Program-made: the position numbers and the translations under genes
Notes under the pieces: generated by a model
The model's input: only the letters and a program-made list of their open reading frames with translations
The model's database searches: none
What the model was told of the DNA's origin: nothing
In this document: piece after piece, positions 6,001 through 11,590 of the stretch
Numbering within the stretch: position 1 is the stretch's first letter
Layout: the number at the start of each line of letters is the position of its first letter
From: DATAEK01 sp036258055
GTDB taxonomy: Bacteria; Acidobacteriota; Vicinamibacteria; Vicinamibacterales; 2-12-FULL-66-21
Length of the DNA stretch: 11,590 bases
NCBI GenBank assembly: GCA_036258055.1
Contig: DATAEK010000309.1
Coordinates: 1-11,590, forward strand
Direction of reading: 5' to 3'

Positions 6001-6954
6001 CTGCCGTTCCTGCGCTTCAGCCGCGACAAGCGCGGATACGAGACCACGTATCTCGTCCACTCCGAGCGGCGCAGAGGCCGCTCGCAGCCCCGCATCCTCT
6101 ACTGGTTCCGCACGCCGCCGGGCGTAAAAGTCGGCCGGGACGCTTTCGATGAAGAAGCGATTCGACTCATCGAGGAGAAGAACCCGGACGTCGAATTCGA
6201 TTGGGTTCGCATTCTCAAAGGTCCGATTCAGACCGAACAGAAGCCACTCGAGCGCGCCGCGGAGCCGCCACGGTCCCGGGACGAACGGAGGCAGTTCGCG
6301 CGGACACCGCCCCGCGGTGGGCAGTCGGACGAACCGCGCCCCGCACCGGAAGTCGCGCTACCTACTGAATCCATCCCGGCAACACCTGGCGAACAGTTCG
6401 AAGCAGCGCCTGCTGATGCCCTGATCATCGGCGACGATCTTGACGAGTTGGATGTGGACGCAGGCCTGGCCGAAAGCGATCCGGCAGGCGGTGGGGACGA
6501 GTCGCGATCCGAGACTGTTCTGCCGCCGGCCGGAGGCGAGATTCCCCCGACTGCCGCTCACCGCCGTTTGGGGTCCGAGGGCGTTTTGCGGCTGCGAGCT
6601 CGCCATGCCGAGATCCTGGCCAGGATCTCAGAGCGGATTTCCGATCCTGCCCGCAAGGACGAGCTGAAAGCCATTGCCGAGCGTCTTAACCCCGATACGT
6701 GGGTTACCGATGACGAGGTTCGGGATGGGCTCGAACAGTACGAAGCCGTCTTCGAGTCGTTGAGAAGTGTTCTGGGACGTCGCCGTAAACGACGACGGCG
6801 GGGCGGACGGGGTGGCTCCGATCGCCCTGCTGCGGGAGCGCAACTCGACAGCGCCGGCGCAACTCCATCGGATCCCGACGCGCGAGCCGAGGATGAGTCC
6901 GGTGATGTCGAGCCCGATGGCGATCCCGACGACGACGAATCAAACCGCTCCTGA
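6001..6954 (+). CDS. Protein of unknown function, apparent CTG start; two conserved-looking ends joined by a Pro/Glu-rich linker
   Basis: The frame is open from the codon after the preceding gene's TAA (5995-5997) to TGA 6952-6954. Its first part reads as real folded protein (PFLRFSRDKRGYETTYLVH, then RILYWFRTPPGVKVGRDAFDEEAIRLIEE), yet it contains no ATG, GTG or TTG until TTG 6448, about half way in. CTG 6001 is the natural start: AGAGG (5987-5991) sits nine bases upstream, and from memory acidobacterial relatives begin MPFLRF. The product is 317 residues: N-terminal domain (1-78), low-complexity P/E/A linker (about 80-180), a helical region (about 190-258, RLRARHAEILARISERISD, then WVTDDEVRDGLEQY), a strongly basic patch (RRRKRRRRGGRGG, 260-272, RNA-binding-like), and an acidic Asp/Glu/Ser tail. 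Function unknown. It is probably translated by coupling to the upstream gene. Confidence 0.8.
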   Translation: MPFLRFSRDKRGYETTYLVHSERRRGRSQPRILYWFRTPPGVKVGRDAFDEEAIRLIEEKNPDVEFDWVRILKGPIQTEQKPLERAAEPPRSRDERRQFARTPPRGGQSDEPRPAPEVALPTESIPATPGEQFEAAPADALIIGDDLDELDVDAGLAESDPAGGGDESRSETVLPPAGGEIPPTAAHRRLGSEGVLRLRARHAEILARISERISDPARKDELKAIAERLNPDTWVTDDEVRDGLEQYEAVFESLRSVLGRRRKRRRRGGRGGSDRPAAGAQLDSAGATPSDPDARAEDESGDVEPDGDPDDDESNRS

Positions 6955-6969
6955 CGAAACAACCCTCTG

Positions 6970-6975
6970 TATAAT
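6970..6975 (+). promoter_or_regulatory. Consensus -10 TATAAT immediately before the VWFA gene
   Basis: A perfect TATAAT (6970-6975), with TG directly before it, lies seven bases before ATG 6983. A start site the usual 7-8 bases after the hexamer falls at 6982-6983, that is, on the ATG. The best -35-like match, CTGACG (6951-6956), is only 13 bp away and overlaps the stop codon of the upstream gene, so recognition would rest mainly on the -10. Confidence 0.5.
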
Positions 6976-6982
6976 TGAGCCT

Positions 6983-8311
6983 ATGCAGCCCAAGCTTTCG
7001 GGACGACTTCTTCGCGTGGCCGCGCTCGTGCTCACGGCCTCCGTCGTGGCCGGTGCTCAGGCGCAGAATCAGAAGCCGCCAGCGAAACCGGATCAGAAGC
7101 CGGCGGCCGCACCACAGGATCAGCGGCCGACCCCGCAGTTCCGCAGCGGCGTCGACGTCGTCACCACTGACGTCATCGTGCGCGACGGTCAGGGGCAATT
7201 CGTCGCGGATCTGAAGAAGGACGAATTCGAAGTCTACGAAGACGGCGTGAAGCAGGAGGTCGTCTCGTTCACGCTCACGCACGGCGGCCGTGTCTTCAAC
7301 GTCGCCGCGCCGCCGCCGGCGCCCGCGCAGGAAGGCATCATCCTTCCGTCGGCACGGCCTACCAACGACGCCGCCGGCCGCATCTTCCTCATCTTCGTCG
7401 ACGATCTCCATCTCGATTTTCGCAACACCGGCCGCATCCGCGATCTGTTCAAGAAGATCTCGAAGGATCTGATCCACGACGGCGACATGTTCGGGATCGT
7501 GTCGACCGGTCCGTCGTCGCTGGCGATCGATCTCACGTACGATCGCAAGCGGCTCGATCAGGCGATCGAGAAGATCGCCGGCAACGGTCTCGCGCCGAAA
7601 GACATCCTCGACGTGCCGGTCGGTGCGAACGGTCAGCCCGAGGTTCGGTATCGCGCGCACGTCGCGTTCTCGACGGCGTACGACATCATGGGCAACCTCG
7701 AACAGGTCCACAACCGCCGGAAGGCGTTCATCTACGTCAGCAACGGCTACGACTTCAACCCGTTCGAGCAGACTCGCGCCAAGCAGGACGCCGAGAAATA
7801 CGCCACCCCCTCGTCAAACGACGGGAGCGGATCGGGCAATCCGCAGGCCACGGACGACGCGAATCCCTTTGGGAAGCAGGGCAACGAATTCGCCGATGCG
7901 GATCTCGCATCCGAGTTGTCGTATCTCACGCGCGCTGCCAACCGGGCCAACGCGACCATTTACACCATCGACCCACGAGGTCTCGTGGGCGGACCGGACC
8001 TCGATGAGAACGTCGATCAAGTCGAATGGCAGGACTACGTCCGTAAGTCACAGGATAGTCTGCGCGTGCTGGCGGAACAGACGGGGGGCATCGCCGTCGT
8101 GAACCAGAACGACTTCACGAAAGCACTCAAGCGGATCGACAACGAGACCAGCGACTACTACGTGATCGGGTATGTCTCCACCAATCCGGATCCGCTGAAG
8201 CGTCGGCGCCGGATCGACGTCAAGGTGACTCGCGCGAACGTGAACGTGTCGCACCGCACGGAATACACGCTGAAAGCGCCGCCGAAACCGGTCGTGAAGA
8301 CAGACAAGTAG
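6983..8311 (+). CDS. Secreted VWFA-related domain protein (acidobacterial type)
   Basis: A 442-residue exported protein. Residues 1-27 are a signal peptide (two Arg, hydrophobic core, AQA cleavage site), followed by a Lys/Pro/Gln-rich linker (28-52). The order VDVVTTDVIVRDGQGQFVADLKKDEFEVYEDG (57-88), then the VWA-like strand RIFLIFVDDLHLD (133-145), a central helical region (150-245), KAFIYVSNGYD (247-257), TIYTIDPRG (325-333) and the closing TGGIAVVNQNDFTKALKRI with DYYVIGYV (391-398) is that of the VWFA-related family expanded in Acidobacteriota (TIGR03436-like). The classical DxSxS metal site is replaced by DDLHLD. Molecular role unknown; VWA domains usually mediate protein contact. ATG 6983 is the only start that keeps the signal peptide. 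No ribosome site precedes it, and a TATAAT lies seven bases upstream. The TonB-dependent receptor follows after 131 bp. Confidence 0.88.
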   Translation: MQPKLSGRLLRVAALVLTASVVAGAQAQNQKPPAKPDQKPAAAPQDQRPTPQFRSGVDVVTTDVIVRDGQGQFVADLKKDEFEVYEDGVKQEVVSFTLTHGGRVFNVAAPPPAPAQEGIILPSARPTNDAAGRIFLIFVDDLHLDFRNTGRIRDLFKKISKDLIHDGDMFGIVSTGPSSLAIDLTYDRKRLDQAIEKIAGNGLAPKDILDVPVGANGQPEVRYRAHVAFSTAYDIMGNLEQVHNRRKAFIYVSNGYDFNPFEQTRAKQDAEKYATPSSNDGSGSGNPQATDDANPFGKQGNEFADADLASELSYLTRAANRANATIYTIDPRGLVGGPDLDENVDQVEWQDYVRKSQDSLRVLAEQTGGIAVVNQNDFTKALKRIDNETSDYYVIGYVSTNPDPLKRRRRIDVKVTRANVNVSHRTEYTLKAPPKPVVKTDK

Positions 8312-8343
8312 CTCACGTTTTACACTCTCGTTTCCACCCTTCC

Positions 8344-8352
8344 TGTTATACT
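8344..8352 (+). promoter_or_regulatory. Extended -10 promoter for the TonB-dependent receptor
   Basis: TGT-TATACT (TG 8344-8345, hexamer 8347-8352) is a near-perfect extended -10, giving a start near 8359 and a leader of about 85 bases. TTTACA (8319-8324) is a good -35 sequence but is 22 bp away, too far for normal use; extended -10 promoters can do without it. Confidence 0.55.
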
Positions 8353-8363
8353 TCCCGGCGGCG

Positions 8364-8377
8364 GCGGCACGTGCCGC
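8364..8377. repeat. 14-bp perfect palindrome next to the receptor promoter
   Basis: GCGGCAC-GTGCCGC is a perfect palindrome beginning about five bases after the predicted transcription start. As DNA it could be an operator for a dimeric repressor; as RNA it can form only a 5-bp stem with a 4-base loop. The rest of the 131-bp gap between the two genes (8312-8442) shows only the promoter and the receptor ribosome site. Confidence 0.45.
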
Positions 8378-8442
8378 TGCCACCCGTCGTACTGATACCT
8401 AACCTGCATTCGGTGTTGTTCAACCCAGTTCTCTGGAGAACC

Positions 8443-11400
8443 ATGATGAAATTCCGTCCAAGGGCAACGTGGAGCCTCGTGGCTGCGCTCTGCGTGCTGC
8501 TGGCCGGCGTAGGCGCCGCCTCGGCACAGACCGTTACCACCGGCAGCATCGCCGGTGTCGTTACCGACGCACAAGGAGGCGTCCTGCCTGGTGCGACCGT
8601 GCAGGCGACGCACGTTCCCACCGGAACGGTGTACGAAGCCGTCACGGACGCCGAAGGTCGATTCACGATCCTGAATGTTCGCGTCGGTCCGTACAACGTC
8701 GGCGTGAACATGAGCGGTTTCAAGAAAGAGGAGCAGCAGAACCTGCCTGTCGCCCTGGGCGAGCAGAAGACCGTCGACTTCAAGCTGCAGCTCGAGAGCG
8801 TGACCGAGACCGTGACCGTTGTCGGCGAGAGCCCGATCATCGACGCAACGCGTGCAGGGACCGCCGACAACATCTCCACTCAGGCGATCCAAAACCTGCC
8901 GACGATCTCGCGGAACATGGTCGACTTCGCGCGAACGTCGCCGTACTTCAATCCGATCTCGTTAAACGAGGATCCGCTGGCGCTGTCGGTTGCGGGCCGG
9001 AATAACCGCTACAACAACGTCCAAATCGACGGAGCAGTGAACAACGACGTGTTCGGACTGTCGCCGTCAGGAACGCCAGGCGGCGTCACCGAGGCGCAAC
9101 CAATCAGCCTGGACGCGATTCAGGAGCTGCAGCTCGTGGTCTCACCCTACGATGTGCGCCAGGGTGGGTTCTCGGGCGGGGGCATCAACGCGATCACCAA
9201 GAGTGGCACCAACAATCTCCACGGCACGGGCTACTACTTCGGCCGCAACCAGGACTGGGTGGGCGAGAGCCCGACCGGCACGAAGATCGGCCAATTCAGT
9301 GACAAGCAATTCGGCGGTAGCGTCGGCGGGCCGATTGCGCGGAACCGGGCGTTCTTCTTCGGCAACGTCGATTGGGCGCGCAAGGACAATCCGTCGGGGA
9401 TCTCCGCGGCGGGAACCGGCCAACAGTTCGGCCGGGTCGCGGAGCTGCAGCGCTTCGTCGACATCCTCAAGAACAATTACGGTTACGACCCCGGCAGTCT
9501 CGACGAGTTCATTCGAACGATCAACAGTGACAAAGTCTTCGTTCGCGCGGACTTCAACATCTCCAACCAACACCGAATCGTTGCCCGCCACAATTATGTC
9601 GACGCTCTGAACGACATCGGACGGCCGACGACGTCGACGTACTTCATGCCCGATTCGTTTTATCGTTTCCGAAGCGAGACGAACTCCAGCGTCGCGCAGC
9701 TGAACAGCACGTTCGGCACCGCCGTGAACGAACTCCGGTTCACCTATCAGCGAATCCGGGACAAGCGCGGGGCCCAGCCCTTCGAAGATCGTCCGTTCCC
9801 ATTCGTTACAGTTCGCCTCAGCTCCGGCAGCGTGCAAGCAGGGCGCGAGAACTTCTCGACCGCCAACGAGCTCGATCAGGACGTCATCGAGCTCACGGAC
9901 GACTACACGCTGATCAAGGGCAAGCATACGTTCACGGTCGGTACCCACAACGAGTTCTTCAAGTTCCGGAATCTGTTCATCCGCGACAGTTTCGGGAACT
10001 ACACGTTCAACACCCTCGACCTGTTCGACCAGGGGCAGGCGCAGGCGTTCAGCTACAGCTTCTCGGTGACCGGCGATCCGCGTCAGGCGGCACGGTTCAA
10101 GGTCCGTCAGTACGGTGTCTACGCGGGCGACCAATGGCGCGCCGCACCGAACTTCACCGTGACCTATGGTGTGCGGATAGACAAGCCGACCTTCCCCGAC
10201 TCGCCGACGGCCAACCCACTGGCGGTCTCGTCTTTCGGCTTCGGGACTGACGTTGTGCCGAATCCGACGATGTGGTCGCCGCGGGCCGGCTTCAACTACG
10301 ACTTGTCGAAATCCGGGCGCGAACAAGTTCGCGGCGGGGTGGGCCTCTTTACCGGTCGTACCCCGTACGTGTGGCTATCAAACCAGTACGGCAACACGGG
10401 AAATGAATTCCGCCGCCTCACTGTTTCGAACAGCAACACCAACCGGATTCCGTTCGTGCCGGATGCCAACGGCCAGCCGACAACGGTCGGCAATGCCGCC
10501 ACGAACGAAATCGATCTGATCGATCCGGACTACAAGTTCCCGTCGCTGATTCGCACGAACCTCGCGTACGATCGCGAGCTCAGGTTCTTCGGTCTGGTCG
10601 GGAGCGCGGAATTCCTCTACTCGAAGAACCTGAAGGACATCAGGTACGAGAATCTCAATCTGGTGCCCGCTGGCACCCGTCCCGACGGCCGGCCGTTGTA
10701 CACCCGTAACCGCAATCCCACCATCAGCGACGCCATCCTCCTGACGAACACGGATCAAGGTGACGCGTGGAGCATTGCGTTCAAGGTCGACCGGCCCTAT
10801 CGCGATCGCGTATTCATGAGCGCGTCCTATCTCTACGGCCGCTCGCGATCGATCCTCGATGGCACGTCCTCGCAGGCGGCGTCGAACTGGGGCAACGTCT
10901 ACGTCCCCGGTGACCCGAACAATCCACCGCTGACGCGCTCGAACTTCGATCCGGGCCACCGCATTACGATCTCCGGCGGTTATGACATCCCGGTGCCCGG
11001 CGTCACGCTTACGGCGTCGGCCTACTACAGCGGCCAGTCCGGGCGCCCGTGGTCGGTGCTGTACGGCGACGACTGGAATGGCGACGGACGCACGACCAAC
11101 GACCTCCTGTACATCCCGCGGTCCGCGAGCGAGGTTTCGGTAATCAACGGCACGTTCGATGATTTCATGACGTTCATCAACAGCGAGCAGTGTCTGTCGG
11201 ACTTCATCGGACGCATCCACGAACGGAACACCTGTCGCGCACCGTGGATCAACACGCTTGACGCGCGCGTCAATGTCGGGCTGCCGTTCAAGCGCGTGAA
11301 GGCGGAAATCACGTGGGATATTCTCAACGTTCTCAATCTCCTGAGTCGCGACTCAGGACTTGTGAAGTACGCGAACTTCAACGACCTGCTGGCGGTGCGG

Positions 11401-11565
11401 CTCGGAGCCACCGGCGTCCCGATCATCGACGCGAACGGAAAGCCCGTGTACAATCTGACGAATCTTTACGTGAACGGCCAAGTGCAGACGGCGGAGCAGC
11501 AGTTCACACGTGCCGACCTGCTGTCGCGTTGGCAGATGCAGCTCGGCGGCCGCATTCGCTTCTAG
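8443..11565 (+). CDS. Oar-like TonB-dependent outer-membrane receptor with carboxypeptidase-regulatory domain
   Basis: A 1,040-residue outer-membrane protein. Residues 1-28 are a signal peptide ending ASA before QTVTTG. A carboxypeptidase regulatory-like beta-sandwich follows (about 33-118: GSIAGVVTDAQGGVLPGATVQA, EGRFTILNVRVGPYNV), then the plug (about 120-255, including QIDGAVNNDVFG and GGINAITKSGTNNLHG) and a long beta-barrel rich in aromatic strands, ending ...LGGRIRF with the terminal Phe used for outer-membrane insertion. This layout is that of the Oar/cell-surface TonB receptors abundant in Acidobacteriota and Bacteroidota. It probably imports or binds large substrates such as glycans or peptides, with energy from TonB-ExbBD; the substrate cannot be read from sequence. 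GGAG (8435-8438) precedes two adjacent ATGs (8443, 8446); either may be used. The gene is complete, ending 25 bp before the window edge. Confidence 0.93.
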   Translation: MMKFRPRATWSLVAALCVLLAGVGAASAQTVTTGSIAGVVTDAQGGVLPGATVQATHVPTGTVYEAVTDAEGRFTILNVRVGPYNVGVNMSGFKKEEQQNLPVALGEQKTVDFKLQLESVTETVTVVGESPIIDATRAGTADNISTQAIQNLPTISRNMVDFARTSPYFNPISLNEDPLALSVAGRNNRYNNVQIDGAVNNDVFGLSPSGTPGGVTEAQPISLDAIQELQLVVSPYDVRQGGFSGGGINAITKSGTNNLHGTGYYFGRNQDWVGESPTGTKIGQFSDKQFGGSVGGPIARNRAFFFGNVDWARKDNPSGISAAGTGQQFGRVAELQRFVDILKNNYGYDPGSLDEFIRTINSDKVFVRADFNISNQHRIVARHNYVDALNDIGRPTTSTYFMPDSFYRFRSETNSSVAQLNSTFGTAVNELRFTYQRIRDKRGAQPFEDRPFPFVTVRLSSGSVQAGRENFSTANELDQDVIELTDDYTLIKGKHTFTVGTHNEFFKFRNLFIRDSFGNYTFNTLDLFDQGQAQAFSYSFSVTGDPRQAARFKVRQYGVYAGDQWRAAPNFTVTYGVRIDKPTFPDSPTANPLAVSSFGFGTDVVPNPTMWSPRAGFNYDLSKSGREQVRGGVGLFTGRTPYVWLSNQYGNTGNEFRRLTVSNSNTNRIPFVPDANGQPTTVGNAATNEIDLIDPDYKFPSLIRTNLAYDRELRFFGLVGSAEFLYSKNLKDIRYENLNLVPAGTRPDGRPLYTRNRNPTISDAILLTNTDQGDAWSIAFKVDRPYRDRVFMSASYLYGRSRSILDGTSSQAASNWGNVYVPGDPNNPPLTRSNFDPGHRITISGGYDIPVPGVTLTASAYYSGQSGRPWSVLYGDDWNGDGRTTNDLLYIPRSASEVSVINGTFDDFMTFINSEQCLSDFIGRIHERNTCRAPWINTLDARVNVGLPFKRVKAEITWDILNVLNLLSRDSGLVKYANFNDLLAVRLGATGVPIIDANGKPVYNLTNLYVNGQVQTAEQQFTRADLLSRWQMQLGGRIRF

Positions 11566-11590
11566 GTTGCCTCGCTGAGGGTCTTGCAAA

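Noticed and set aside
6448..6954. TTG 6448 as the start of the gene ending at 6954
   Set aside because: It cuts off a conserved-looking N-terminal domain, has no ribosome site, and falls inside the low-complexity linker.
6704..7711. 335-codon minus-strand frame across the CTG-started gene and the VWFA gene
   Set aside because: Antisense to two supported coding regions with Arg/Asp-rich low-complexity translation.
9142..10326. 394-codon minus-strand frame inside the TonB receptor
   Set aside because: Shadow of the receptor; composition dominated by R, V, E, D with no domain or ribosome site.
11566..11590. Terminator after the TonB receptor
   Set aside because: Only 25 bases remain and no stem followed by a T-run is visible.

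Overview
The window is GC-rich, gene-dense bacterial chromosome. Two protein families point to Acidobacteriota, probably a Vicinamibacteria-like lineage (inference, no marker gene present): a secreted VWFA-related protein of the type expanded in acidobacteria, and a very large Oar-like TonB-dependent receptor with an N-terminal carboxypeptidase-regulatory domain. I see no RNA genes, CRISPR array, insertion sequence or other clear sign of a mobile island; the content looks like core and lineage-specific chromosome.

Layout. (1) Left edge, minus strand: a possible membrane-protein fragment running off the window (2-176), a short intergenic stretch with an inverted repeat and a tandem repeat, then arginase (336-1244). 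(2) A divergent promoter region (about 1245-1405) carrying a 9+9 bp inverted repeat; rightward from it runs a 79-residue Tudor/SH3-like protein resembling the C-terminal domain of UvrD/PcrA helicases. (3) A minus-strand block read right to left: receiver-only response regulator, hemE (overlapping it by 4 bp), hemG/hemY, and a class I O-methyltransferase with a signal peptide. The two hem genes supply the decarboxylation and oxidation steps of haem synthesis; hemH is not between them. (4) A plus-strand block: a 203-residue basic-tailed protein of unknown function, a 317-residue protein of unknown function that appears to start at CTG, the secreted VWFA-related protein, and the TonB-dependent receptor, which ends 25 bp before the window edge.

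Most notable points. The 317-residue gene (6001-6954) has no ATG, GTG or TTG start near its conserved beginning. It starts best at CTG 6001, nine bases after a ribosome binding site, so standard gene callers would miss it or truncate it by about half. It follows the 203-residue gene in the same frame with only a TAA and three bases between them, so the two form a tightly coupled pair of unknown function. The upstream gene has its Shine-Dalgarno sequence inside a C(UUCG)G tetraloop hairpin. The VWFA gene has a perfect TATAAT placed so that transcription would begin at or next to its ATG (leaderless candidate).
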